The translations under genes and the position numbers were made by a program. From assembly GCA_047495785.1 (NCBI GenBank), contig JBLDXI010000025.1, forward strand, positions 2,415,063 through 2,479,062: a stretch of DNA of 64,000 nucleotides, given 5' to 3'. The stretch comes from Lepidodermella squamata (lineage: Eukaryota; Gastrotricha). Positions 43,183 to 55,354 of the stretch are shown one piece after another. Numbering within the stretch: position 1 is the stretch's first letter; each line of letters begins with the position of its first letter. Under the pieces are notes generated by a model, which did no database searches, had not been told where the DNA came from, and saw only the letters and a list, made by a program, of their open reading frames with translations.

Positions 43183-46100
43183 TCAAGTGGTGAAGGTTTT
43201 CATATGGCCGTTACTGCTAGGTTTCGCGTCAACGTCATTTTCATCCTCGAGCATGGCCGAATTGCTGCCGTTCGACGACAGGTACTTCGAATCGGGGTTA
43301 TTATTGCCGAGTGACTTCATCGTGTATACTTCGCCGTCATCGTCACCGCTGTAGGCCTTGTTGCCCATGGCTAGCGATGGCCTGCCGTAGATTTGGTTGT
43401 TAGCCGCCGTGGATGTACCATTCGCAGGCAACAGCGAAGTTGCTGTAGCGACTGTGCCCAAAGTTGCGCGGCTTTGCCAATACAGCGCAGTGACTTGCTT
43501 TTGCCTGCAAACAGCAATAGGTAATAATATAGCCAAAATGTGGCCTATAAAATTTTACATCAGAGCTTGAACAACGCCGTAAGTTGCAAACAACAGAAGA
43601 GCGCTGATTGTTGAGAAGAATAGATAGATTCCAATGAAAAACCAGTAAGCATTCTGAATATAAAAAATCAAAATTATTTAAAAAGATTTAGGGAGGATCA
43701 TTGCAAACCAAAGCCCCAATTAGCTCGACGCACCCATATTCGCGTGCGATGCCGTCGTACAAGTCGAAGATGATACCCATGCGACCAACATCACGATTGG
43801 CGGCAGCGACAATCTTGTCGAGCAACTCTCCGGCGACGTAAATGATCTCAGCTTTGAGGAGAAGAATTAGCGCATCGAAGTAAGTCTCGCCGAAGTGCAT
43901 AATTGATGCTGTTGCTTCGCGCTTCTCAATTGTTTGCGTCAACGTATCGGCCATATCGCCAAGCGCAGCGTAGCTTATCGTCGCATTGTTCAGGTAATTA
44001 GCTAAGGCTAATCGATACCGCTGAGCTGCCGTTAGCTGGCCCTGTGGAGTTGTCAAATCGATCGAAGAATTTGAAGTAAGATTGACGGAATTCAAGTTGA
44101 AGCCAATCGAATTTGCGCTGGTATTCACGGCGCAGTTCGAACATGTTTTCAACGTGTTGTTGATAGCAATAGCCGGCGCGAGGTCCATCGAATTGATAAC
44201 ACTCTGGAAGAAACTGGACGAAGCAGCGATGTTTGTAAGATTGTTGAAATATTTTTGAATGGCTGGCGATAAAATTTCAAGCCTCGCTGATAGTCGCAGG
44301 TGCTTCAAATTGCGAACGTCGCGAACAAACTAAAAAAAAACATCTGTAAAATCCCAATCCTTTCGATTTAATCCAAACACACGTCAGTATCCTCGATTCG
44401 AACGAATTCGTTCAGCGTCATGTCTTCTCGTGCGGCTTCGATTATTTTGGTAGCGGTTACACGGTTTAATAGATCCGGGTCGATGCTTTTCACAAGTTTA
44501 ACGATGCATTCGGGCAGGGCTTTCTCAAGAATGTCTTCGCCAAGCATCCGATCGAACCCCGCGTAGTCTTCTTTAGCGATGATTCTGCACACCGATTTAT
44601 CAACATAACTACCCGCTATGAAATGCCCAGCAGCCAATAGGCAAAGCAACGGTCCAGTGAAAGCGACATAAATAACAGCACCTCTGAAAAAATTGATATA
44701 ATAAAGACTAAGAACAACCCTTTGAAAAATGACTCACGATATGATGAATTTCGACCCAACAACTCCGACTTTGGATGGGCTGCGGGATCGGAGGCCTTTT
44801 TCGCTAGGTTCGTGGTAGAAAACCAGCAAGCAAATGGCACCAATAATCATCAACGCGAGGCTAACGGCTGCTATTATCATGATCACTATGGCCAAAATGT
44901 ATCGGATGAAAAACGCTTGCTGAATTTGACCGACCGTAACCCCGGTTTGGTCCTCCTCTGGTGCCGCAGTTGTTGTTGTTGTTGTTGTTGTAGTCGTCGT
45001 AGTAGTCGTTGTAGTAGTAGGCAAGCCCTGCGGACCAACTGTGATAACGGTCGGTAATGTCGCGACTGAAGGCGGAGTTGCTGCTGGCACCACCGGGGCA
45101 GGAGTTGCAGCTGGAATAACAGCCGATCCACCCGTCGGTGATATGGCTGTTGTTTCCGGCCTCGGGGGAAGATTGTCAGGACACGATCCACCATTGATAA
45201 CTGGTTTAACCCGCAGTTCATACCAGTCCATGTAAAAATTGATCAACGACTCAAAGTCAGTTCCGAAAGACGAAACGATGCCATTGAACTGACGCATCAG
45301 CGAGTCTTGCGACACACTGATCTGGCCGAATTTCACCGACATCATCAAATCATTGGTTTGGTTGTACACCGATTCCACGTTCCGCCTGACACGTACCAGC
45401 ATTTCGGGGGATATCGGCGGGGCAGTGGCTGGGTCGAACGGAGGCACGAGGCAAGACGAGCAGGAGCTGATAAATGCAGCTGGCGTTAGCACGGCCGATG
45501 CGCTGACGAGGAAAGAGCAAGATGGCGATAAGTTGCTCATCATCGCCGTTGTATTCGCGCCGGCAGTTTGACAAATGCTGGCTGCGAGCTGCGGGCTAAC
45601 AGTTTGGCGCAGCGCGTTGAGGCGATTTGTAGCCACTAACATGTTATCGAGGGCAACTTGCAGATCCGATGCGCTGTTCACGAGGGGTTTTGTCACCGAA
45701 CTTTCCCACGTGAAGGCTACGACAAAAAGTCCGAATATTTGCGACTACAGAGTCAATAAAAGATAAGAATGACAACTGTTTCGTAGGTCATATAAATAAA
45801 ACGTTACCTTTTGCGCCAAGTCTATGAGGCCAGTTGCGTCGTTGAACATGCCTTTAAATGAGTCGATAGCTTTTAATCCGAAGTCTTTCTTTTTTTCAAC
45901 ATCAGCTGTCATGACATTGACGACAGTGGTGAAGTCATTGTTAAAACTGGCCATAATCCTGTTGTAATCTAATATAGCGCCGAAAACAACAGTCGACGAT
46001 CGGTATAGCGACCATGTAAAAGATTCGTTGAAGTAAAAAGCCCCTCCCAAGCCGAATGCCGCGCCGAAACAGGCGATTATAGCAATGACAGCCATGGCTA

Positions 46101-47161
46101 TCATGCCCGTCGAGTAGAGGTCGTGATTTGGTTGGTGTACGGCTTGGCCATTTGCAGCGGCATTGCCGTTCAGCGGCTTGAAGTTGAAAGAATTTGCGGA
46201 TGATACGCGCATGCTCGATTGGTGACTCGAATCGGCAGTTGCCAGCGAGTCGCTGGAAAATGGGTTGTAGCGGAAGTCGTTGCGATAACGCCTCCGTGAG
46301 AGGCAGTAGGCGAGACCAGCGGCAATCGGGACTATTATAAAGGTGAGCAAGATTCCAATTGCTGCAACTGCAATCAGTCCTTTGCATTCTACGAGTGGCT
46401 ACGGCAATAGTTCGCGTAAACATGGTCAAATCCGCGAATGAAACATACCCAAAGTAACTCATTGATAATGCCGTTCATGTTCGCTCCTTTACCAGCCTTG
46501 ATCGCTATGTTTTTGATCGCATCTAAGTTGGGAATAAAATTAACATGGAATTTCAGGTGCCAATGAGAATCGCGGGATATGATTGGATAGGTCATGAAGC
46601 AATATTTATTGTGTTTTGGGCTTTGGAGAAATGAAGGATATGCCTTGAGGGAACAGCTTATCGTTAGCGACGCTCCAAAACAAGCGCTTTACTATTTATA
46701 GACTTTTATGGAAATAAGTACGTTCGACCCTTGAACATTTAGGCTCCTTTGACCTCCTTCAAGTACGATCGAATGAGTCTTGTGAGTCAAAAATGGTTGT
46801 TTTGGAGGTTAACGATTAAATGAATAAAAAATGTATTCGATCCCTCGGATATCTTTTGATAATTCGAGGGAATAATTTAGCCTAGAATTCTGTGAAAAAA
46901 AAGGAAAAATAAATTCTTACTTTGTGGGGCCTTCGAAGACTCAGCTTTGTCGATAATATCGGAGACAAAGCCGTAAAGATTTGGCCAGGCTCCTACGGCT
47001 CGGTAATTTGACGCGAAAAGAGATAGTGGTTGGCTCGAGCTGTTGCTGAAGTCATAGTCGGGCAGAACAATCGTCCAATCAGAGTTGAGCTTATTTCCGT
47101 TGAGTGCGATCTGCGGCGCTTTAATGACGTCCTTCAAGCTAGTCGGCATTGACATCTGCAT
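43183..47161 (-). CDS. prominin-family pentaspan membrane glycoprotein, paralogue P1
   Basis: Eight exons: 47161-46921, 46522-46449, 46398-45808, 45744-44738, 44683-44383, 44329-43709, 43653-43559 and 43504-43183, giving 1083 aa. Prominins (CD133 family) organise cholesterol-rich membrane protrusions. The layout fits: an extracellular N-terminus, TM1 (GILLTFIIVPIAAGLAYC), a Cys/Arg cytosolic loop with RYNPFSSDSL, TM2, and a large extracellular loop with SCSSC. A threonine-only linker of 17-18 residues follows. TM3 (ILAIVIMIIAAVSLALMIIG), TM4, a second glycosylated loop (CSNC) and TM5 (NAYWFFIGIYLFF) complete it. The C-tail is Ser/Asn/Asp-rich. No signal peptide is visible at the chosen ATG, so an upstream leader exon may be missing. 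It is the diverged tandem relative of P2. Confidence 0.8.
44963..45022. repeat. GTT/GTA/GTC trinucleotide run encoding a poly-threonine linker
   Basis: Trinucleotide repeat (read as ACN on the coding strand) within P1 exon 4, giving an uninterrupted run of about 17-18 threonines just before the third transmembrane helix. It is probably an O-glycosylated stalk and may vary in length. Confidence 0.8.
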
Positions 47162-48674
47162 CTTCGGGGGCAGGTGTCTTTTCCGAATGTAACTATCTAC
47201 TCTGGTTCAAGTTGCAAGTCCCCGCTATCCAGGTCTTGTTAAATTTCAAGTCGGCCAAACGATGTATTCAGTATTTTGGACGTCAAATGAGTCAAACAAG
47301 CTGTTAAGCACAATATTTTAAAACACCCGAGTAGTAGAAAAAGCGGGAAACAGGCACCTACTCAACACGCTAAGTTTGTCTGTCTAAATGGGCGATTTTA
47401 TTAGTATTATTTATTGTAAAACAAACACATGTGTTGTAGCAGTGATACTAATATTTTTTACGCAACTTCGTATACGCGTTATATTCTTTCATTCCTTTGT
47501 TGTTGCTTTGTTCTGTTGTCGCCACGGTTCAAGAATGCACGTACGCGCCAGGGCTCTAAGAGCGTTGTCGCTTTCAAGCTCTGAGCAATTGAAACTTTTG
47601 GCTGGCATAGTGAGCTCGCGTTGTAAATCTTACTCACGTTCAAAACAACATTCGCCTGCTTTTCTTTTCCGCACCAACATCAGCGATGTAGGATTATAGT
47701 TTACATTTCCAACATAGACACATCCACGCATTGTGTTTTTTTCAACAATTTTAACAATGGTGGTTTTGTTATAGTTGCCTGCGCTTTGTTCTCACCACGA
47801 AGCCGAGATAACGCCACAAATTTAAATTATGTCAACGTTTTATATCTATGAGACCGAATTACTAAGGATACAGCACATCCGCTGGGTACTGAGAGCATGT
47901 ATTGCGAAGTCACGACGACTTTCAAAGAGATGTTTGAACAATCTTGGCGGCTCGGTCCGTTGCACACAGACAATTGCTACATTTTGTATCTAATGGGATT
48001 TGGCCGTGATTTATTAACATGCCGATAATTACGTTTCGTGATGAGTTATACCTACGTCATAAAAGTCATTAGGAACTTTTGACACGTATCTAATTTACTG
48101 CTCCCGACAATTTACTCGATGATTCATCCCTTTATAATGAAGCTCGTGGTTGTACTGGAGTACCCGAAAATGAAGTCAGAATTCATCATCGAAAATACTC
48201 TACAGGCCTTATATTGGAAGACTTATTGTCTCATTTCACAAGAGGAGTCCAGGATGTTTTGAGATATTTTAACTCGATGAAAATGAAAAATGAATGAATA
48301 TTCATTCATGAAAATGAATAAATTCATGAAAATTCATGAAAATGAATAAATGATGAAAATGAATAAATTCTTCCCAATTTAATTTGTCCGAGTCAAGCCG
48401 GATTAATCAAGGTTGAACTTCGCATATAATTTTCAGGGATTCTCAAGACCACTTTAGCGGTTTATTCGTTCATGGTTGAAGTTGAAGCAAGTCAAATTCG
48501 AGGAAATCTGCAACTTGAAGCTTTCTATAACCTCTTCGAACTGAAAAAAGAGACACTGCCCATTTAGATCTGCGCAATTGTTTTATTATTTGAAAGATAC
48601 AAAATGTATTTCGGATTAATCGATGAGATGATTTGAGTATTGACGAATTAGAAAAACTAGCTCGGCCGCTGGCT
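47162..48674. other. intergenic region, mostly inside the left arm of the large inverted repeat
   Basis: It contains the promoter side of P1 and the 3' side of P2. Low-complexity GAATGAATAAATTCATGAAAA copies lie at about 48290-48372. From 47567 onwards it is mirrored in the right arm. Short frames (47388-47699; 47829-47992) have no recognisable domain; the latter is broken in the right arm by a one-base difference. Sequence left of 47567 cannot be compared because its counterpart is outside the window. Confidence 0.5.
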
Positions 48675-51600
48675 CTAAGAGATGCTGAAACTTGTTGTTG
48701 TGAAGACCAGCTTATCATCGTCATCATCGGGCATGCGAATACTAGCCGAAGACTGGCTGCTTCTAAGTGCCGACGAACTGGCCGAAGTGTTCATCGGCGA
48801 GGATTGCGTAGAGCTTGCCGGCGACGCCAGTGCTTCGGATACAACCGAGCCCATTATGTAAGACTCGGCCGAGTAGTTGATACTGCTTTCAGCTGTCAGC
48901 GTCTTGTTGCGAAAAGCGCCGTCTGAAACCGCGTAGTAGTTGTCACTTATAACAACCTGCTCCGGGGCCTGCCATACTTTCGAGGCGATACCGCGTTGGG
49001 GACGCTGCATGCTAACCAAAGCCGCATAGCTCGCGATCAACAGCAACGCGCTGACGGTCGAAAATATCAAATAGATGCCAACAAAGAACCAAAACGCGTT
49101 CATAGCGCCGATAAGTTCGACACAGGCGTACTGAACAGCGACGCCGTTGTACAACTCATAGGCCATGCGAAGCCGCCCGATATCAAGCGTAACGCCATTT
49201 GAAACGTTGTCCACCAACTTGACGACCATGTAGCGGATGAGGTCTTTCAATAGGACCATGATTTGCTTGACCCAAGACTCGACGTAGTGCATAGAATCAG
49301 TTATTAGATCGCGTTGTTCGACGGCGATTGTCATCATCTCGCTGGCGTCCGACCACGTCCGATACGCTGAATTCAAATCAGTGAAATATTTGCTCAGCAT
49401 GCTCTTGTAGATGGTAGCTGTTGCTGACTTTTGCGAGAATTGCGGGTTTGACAGTAATGAACTCATGACACAGTTCGAGCAGTTCGAAATCTGACCGCTC
49501 AACGCCCTCGTGGCATTGATGTTTATTTCGGACTTTAATTTTCGGAAAATTGCTCCATCAGCGATTATTTCCGTGAAGTTGGCCATGTACGCCGCGGTTT
49601 TGTTGTTGTACACCACTAGTTTAGACGTCAGATTCAAGTAGGTCAGGTCCTTGACCTCGCGCACAAACACAGAGTCGTTGAGCCTCAGAAACTGGTTAAT
49701 AGTGCTTCCGTTCGCGGCGAATTCGAGGAACTTGCCAACCGTTAGCCGATCGGCTAGAATATCAGGGTCAATCGAGTCGGCGAATGTAACGACGCATGAC
49801 GGCAAGGCATAGCGTAGAATGTTATCCTGCGAGCCATTTCGAGCCGTGTTCAGCATTTCGTCGAGCAGCGAGTGATTGCCTGATCTAACCGCTGAGCAGA
49901 CGGTTTTGTCGATGAAGCCGCCGGCATAGAAGTGAGCGGCCGCTAAGACACACAGCGCTGGACCAGCGAGGGCAACAAACAGCACTGAGCCACTATAACA
50001 AACAAACATCATTTAATTATCATTGAGCAAATAATCCTAAAAAGCTTACGCTATAGCAGAAGATCGGCCGACTTTTTCTAGTTTAGTCGCTTGACGGGTT
50101 CGGAAATTACGTGAATGGTCGACGCCTCGGCAATATACTACCAGTAAGCAAGACGCGCCGATAACCATTAGAAAGATTTGAATCGCGGCGATGATCAACA
50201 GAGTTAGAGCCACAATATGGCGATCGCGGAATGCGTCGCGAACCGAGCCTATAATTGAAGCCACGCTGGATTCGCTATTGGGAGGTTTAACCTCAGGGGC
50301 TGGGGTTGTCTCGTCTGTCCATATCGCCAAATCGTCGCTAAGTGTTGTAGTCTGGCTGATACCAGTTCCAGTCACTTCGTCAGACTTCAAAGTGGTCCGG
50401 CGAGTTCTAGGCAATCTTTTCGTTGTCGTAGTCGTCGGTTCAGCTGTAGTCGTAGTCGTAGCAACCGAGTCGTCGCCATCACATTTCTCACCATGCGTAA
50501 TGCCGTGTAGACGGCTGTTGAACCACTTTGTGTAGTGTTGTTGCCAGGCGTCGAAATCGCCCATCAAGTTGGACTTGATGCTTTTAAACTGGTTGATCAA
50601 CTCCTCGCGGGTAACCATTTGCCCAACCTTGGTTAACATCATTCGACTCGTGCGATTAGACATGGCTTTTAGGGCAGATTCGATTTCGACGCGGTTCTTG
50701 TAGTGGTTCAAAAACGACGGGTTCAACTCATCGGGTATGTCGGGCAGAAGGCATGATGTGCAAACATCGGTTGCGTTCGAACTACGGCTGAATCGGGCGC
50801 AAGTTTGCGGCCACGACGCGTTGCTGGCACTCGTCGCGCAAAGATCGCGAATTGAAGCTAGCGAACGCTCATCGCCCAACATGCTCAACACGTCCATTTC
50901 GGCGAGGTTCAGGCGAAGAGTGGCATTGCGAGCTGCGTTGATCGAATCCCGCAACGGCTCGACGGTCGATTTTTCCCACGATAGCATGATGAAAAACAGG
51001 AGAATAGCCTGCGATTTCTGAAGCAAGTCGACAATTTTCAGTTGGTCGGAAAATATGTTGTTCAGCGAATCCATGGCTTTGTTCACAAATTCCACCTTAT
51101 TTTTGACATCGGTGGTCACAGCCTCGCCGACAGCATCGAAATCGGTCATGAAATCGTCTACGATGTCATTAACATCGGCCGTTGCGTTGGCGACCACGCT
51201 TTCCGAACGTAGTAGCGAGAACGAAAACGAATTGTTGAAGTAGATCGAAGCACCGAGGCCGAAAAGCGCTAGCAATGCCGTGAAAATCGCTACCGAAGCC
51301 ATGGCGACAAGTCCTTTCGAATAGGAAGGTGTTGGCCAACTTTGCTGCTTTTCTTCGTTTTTTACGGGTTTTCCCAAGTTGGGGAGGCTATCTGACGAGA
51401 ATGGGTTGTAGCGGTAATTGTTGCGGCATCGCCGCTTAACACATGAATAAATGACGCATGATGCGATTGGAACTAGGATGAAAGACGCGATAAGGCCAAT
51501 AATTGATATCGCCAACAGAGACTTGTACTCTAGCAAGCCCTGAAAAAAATTTGATTTTTCACAAAATGTTCTTGAGTTGCATTAGTCAGACTTACGTTGA

Positions 51601-51990
51601 CGATCTCTGTGCCTATACCAGGCCTGCCTTGAGTAGCACTGATGATTATTTCACGAAGGAATGCTGTGTAAGGCAATGGGTATGAGTAATTCAGAGGCGA
51701 ATATGTCAGCATTACTCACATTTAGCTTTGCTTGTTGTTTCAACGTTGTCGATAATGCCTGCGACAAAGCTGTACAAATTGGGCCACGAGGCCTGCGGTT
51801 CGTATGCCGAGAGGCGAACTGCCTCCAAATGTGAGACATTGAAGTGATAGGCGGGGAACGTCATGCTCCAGTTTCTGTAGAGTCGGTTTCCGAACTGGTC
51901 GGTAAATTCCGGGGCCGGGAAAAGATCCATCAGCGATTTTGGAAGCGGCCGAGACGATACGCTGGATTGCGTTGTAGCTGATGCCGTCAT
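48675..51990 (-). CDS. prominin-family pentaspan membrane glycoprotein, paralogue P2 (left arm, intact)
   Basis: Exons 51990-51720, 51663-51596, 51539-50050 and 49992-48675 give 1048 aa, a little above the usual 830-1000. TM1 lies at about 119-144 (AISIIGLIASFILVPIASCV), followed by a cytosolic CVKRRCRNNYRYNPF loop. TM2 is near 189-214, then the first extracellular loop with a CTSCLLP motif and a Thr-rich stalk (TTTTTAEPTTTTTK). TM3 is near 554-583, TM4 near 612-635, then the second loop with CSNC and many N-glycosylation sites. TM5 is at about 909-935 (AFWFFVGIYLIFSTVSALLL). The C-tail is Ser-rich and ends in an acidic MPDDDDDK segment. As in P1, no signal peptide is visible at the first ATG. 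P2 has four exons where P1 has eight, with shared positions for the first introns. Confidence 0.85.
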
Positions 51991-54022
51991 GATATCGTAT
52001 TTCAATACAATTTTAATGAATGAGCGAAATCTAAGCAGCGATCTCGCCTCTGAAAACGACAGAACAGTAGGCGTGTAAAAATGCGTCGTCGAAAAGGGCC
52101 ATTGTTAAAGAAGGTCGGTGTGTGTTTTTTCTGGAGCGCGAACTCCGCGACAACAACAATATCGCACGCGTGGCACCTTCGCACCACGGCCGCGTGGAAA
52201 CGCGAGTTTTGGCAGTGGCCGCCGCGAAACTAACGCAACTTTTGGGTGAAAGAAATCTGAATGCTACGGCAAAAGAATTTCAGGATCCTTAACTAAAGTA
52301 TGGAAAACCCACGCTGGCATATGCCTGGCGTGAAAAATCGCAAGAAAACAATCCTGGCGTCATTAACACGAGCAGCTCCAGTGACGTTTTTGCTAATTAA
52401 TTGCTTTTAATTATTAATTGCCCCGCTTTTTAGCGCGTGCGGCGTTCTTGAACTGTCTTTGCCTGTAACGCAAGCTGCCTCAAATTTTACCGCCCGGTGG
52501 TTTTAGAAACGTGTAAAAGGATAATATATATTACTTATATTACGACAAAAATACGCCTTGTTGCAGCCGAGGCGTGCAATTTTTTGAATGAAATATCGTG
52601 GATGATAATAACACCTTCAGCAGCAACAAGGCGCGGACCCGTTCAATGGCGACAAAAAAACGCTTCAAACCACCGGCGTCCGCCTTAATCCGCGTAATCC
52701 GTTGATACCACTCCACCCGAACACATTGTTCTCGAGCAATGCCGCCTAATATAACCTTTCTACAAAAAGAAATTCCTCAAATAAGAATATTTGAGCAATA
52801 GGCACTGAATATAAAGCTTGTCAAGCTAAATTTTAAGGGTGCAAATATGTTCAAACTATTTTTCGTGCAAAATTTTGCAAAAAACGTTAAGTCTGGACAA
52901 AAGGTAAAAATCCACAATGGAGCATATGTTAAAAGATTTATCTCTAACTAATATTATGCGCGAAGATGTTGCAAAACATGAAAATATATGTTAACAGGAA
53001 CGAAAGATAACAAGTGGACATCGCGTAATGTTGCCGAGCCGGCAACTTTTAATAAACGCATCAACTTGTTCACGGTTGAAAAAAACAAAAGTCGCGCGTT
53101 CGGGTGACGAGCACGTGGGAGATAACCCCCCACTAATACAAATACACCACATGTACACGCAATGATAGTAGTCGACTTTTATTTTTTGTGAATCAATTTT
53201 TATTGCTGCCGGGGAAAAGCTATCTTCTTATGTAACAGCGGATCTGCCGAGCGCGAGCGCATTACCCCTCAGTCGTAAAAACGTAACACCTGCATTTATT
53301 TTGGGTTCAACGGCCGCTGATAGAAGTCAAATTTTTTTACCAGTATCTGTAAATGAAAGGTGCACATGAACCTGCGTGGGAGGTTTTGACACCTCTTCTA
53401 AGCCTCCTTAATTGATACTTAATTTAGAAAAAAAATCATCAGCTTATAATTGTTTGTTCCGGAAGCTGGAAGCGGGTAAGAATGTCAGGGGTAAAAAAAC
53501 AGGACCATGTTTCCGCATAATTAGTACCGCATAATGACAATGGGGCCACCTTGATAAATAAGGCGCATGCCGTCAATCAAAATAACGTAACAACCCCAGG
53601 TGCGCAGAGTGCGCTCTTTTTGTTTTATTGCCCTCTCGAGTCGCGCCAGCCGAGCCGATCTTTTTTCTACCAACATTCAGCTTTCATACTTCATAATCCT
53701 ATCGTCTCGGTTGGCATGAAACGCCTTTGGCTGGTGGAAAACATCGGTAAACATTTTTTTACCAGAAGCTGGTTTATTGATGTATTTTTCCTTGTTTGGG
53801 GATTGGCAATGGACATATAACGCAAATGAGATGGTGTAATTAATTATCAGATCTTATAATTTGAATATTGTAACTTAGCTATTCATAGCTTTCGTAATTA
53901 GAAATACAAAAATATCAGTTGGAATATGTTGACGGTAATGTTTTGTTCTAAAAATCTCGCGGTAAGAGCCATCTCAAATGCTCTTGAATAGACGATCCAT
54001 AAATTCAGAGACTAGAAGCTGG
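51991..54022. other. 2-kb spacer between cystine-rich gene and P2, inside the left arm
   Basis: Presumed promoter region of P2. Only unsupported short frames occur (such as 52497-52688 and 53551-53820). The entire stretch is duplicated at 57542-59573 in inverted orientation with no difference noticed, so its identity is not a sign of coding constraint. Confidence 0.45.
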
Positions 54023-54759
54023 TTACATAGCCGTAATGCAGTTGCTCGACTTTTTGGCTACGTGGCACTCGCGGACCATGCCTTTCCTTCGGCTAAACAC
54101 TGGCTGACAGCAAGAACCAGGCAGGCAATCACTGCTCGTTTCGCACGCTTCGTTGTTCTTAATACGGCCGTTACCAGCGGTCAGCTTGGAACAAAATCCT
54201 ACTCCGCTGTAAAATCGGAAAAATTAGTGTCAACGTAAAAATAATCTATATTATGCTTACCCATTCGATGCGTCCGACGTGTCAGCTACGATGTAGCAGA
54301 GCTTTTAGGGATAAAGATTGAATTTGATTGAGAAGTCGAGAAACTAGGTTAAAGCTTACGCTCTCGCCACAGCATTCATTCGAGCCGAAGCAAGGTGAAT
54401 TGTTGGGAAGGCATTCCTGGGTTTGAGAATAGAACTATATTAAAAAAATTGAAAATTAATCACAAATTATAAATGCTATTAAGATTGGGATAATTTTGAT
54501 GATATAACTCTTTGCAAAGCCGACTAACATCACTCCATGACAAATATTTAGAAATGAAACGTGACGGGCGCCAAGAGCGCTGCTGCCGCGCTACTCGTTG
54601 AAGGGACGATGAAGGCGAGCGGTTGAAGCTGATGGCTGAGGACGGGGCGGGCAACAGCAGCGAAAGTAGCAGGCATGTGTAGCCTGTGGTCAGGAGAGCG
54701 TTGGCAACGGACGGCAGCCGGTGACTCAAGGCCGATCCAGGCCAATCGTTCAAAGGCAT
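54023..54759 (-). CDS. small secreted cystine-rich protein (knot-like N-domain plus CC-domain), left-arm copy
   Basis: Exons 54759-54529, 54416-54360, 54301-54261 and 54206-54023 give 170 aa, all in phase. A signal-type hydrophobic segment (TGYTCLLLSLLLPAPSSA) follows a short N-terminus. A Ser/Arg-rich propeptide-like stretch (RVARQQRSWRPSRF) comes next. The first cysteine group is C-x6-C-x5-CC-x4-C-x16-C, as in inhibitor-cystine-knot folds (ECLPNNSPC, NECCGE, LCYI, FCSK). A second group (ACETSSDCLPGSCCQPVF..REC..NC) recalls colipase/Dickkopf/prokineticin-type domains. A processed extracellular signalling peptide is plausible; no receptor or toxin role is implied. The gene was recovered only by splicing, since each exon is short. 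Confidence 0.55.
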
Positions 54760-55354
54760 AGACTGAAGGCTATCAAATAGCGTTTTAATACTAAATTCGT
54801 TCCTAACGATAATCGCACAGGCCAAGTGTTATAAATGACAGGGCAAGTCCGAGACGTCACGGGCTAATAAGCTTGAGGCTGTGGGAGGCGATTTTATACT
54901 GGCAAACTTTGAAAAACATCAAGTGCGACGCCGCAAAATTTTATTTGCGATGCGACGATGATCGGAAATGGCCAATCGGATATATGTGAAATAATACACA
55001 TACAGCATAATCGTCTGTTAATAAAATGCCGATATGAGCAATCGCGTGTGGGAAAAGTGGGCGCGCGCGCTTTTGTTTTTCCAAAAGCACTGTCTTGCGT
55101 CTGTGTAGATGCGGGATCCACTCACGGATATGGAGCATGTAAAAAATAGTAATAATGGCTATGCTTGCTCAATTTATTACACGCGCATCCACACCCGCAC
55201 AACATCGTGGCGACTAATCATGCGCGCTGGTCCGCGACTCGTTTTTCCAATCACTCCCTGCAATGAATATTATAAATTCTGGTCTTGAGGCGGCTGCTGA
55301 CGAGAGCTCTTCGCAATTGGCTATATTTGTACGAACGGATGTTTGCACGTGTAT
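54760..55354. other. inner end of the left arm, upstream of the cystine-rich gene
   Basis: No gene recognised. It serves as upstream sequence of the left cystine-rich gene. The mirrored right-arm stretch (56210-56804) is identical as far as I can see. Confidence 0.4.

Larger units (their letters stand above)
47567..55354. repeat. left arm of a giant inverted repeat (palindrome)
   Basis: The reverse complement of this arm matches 56210-64000 almost base for base. Paired coordinates sum to 111564 from the inner edge to about 51368, to 111565 to about 49972, then 111566, and 111567 beyond 47985. Only four +1 indels (all extra bases in the right arm) and one substitution were noticed by eye. The inner edge is sharp: the last matching base pair is 55354 with 56210. 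The outer edge lies beyond the window. The arm holds a cystine-rich secreted protein gene and prominin P2. Confidence 0.95.

Noticed and set aside
53551-53820. An 89-codon frame duplicated in both arms (also 57744-58013)
   Set aside because: Its presence in both arms only reflects the inverted duplication. It has no motif, and identity of non-coding neighbours is equally high.
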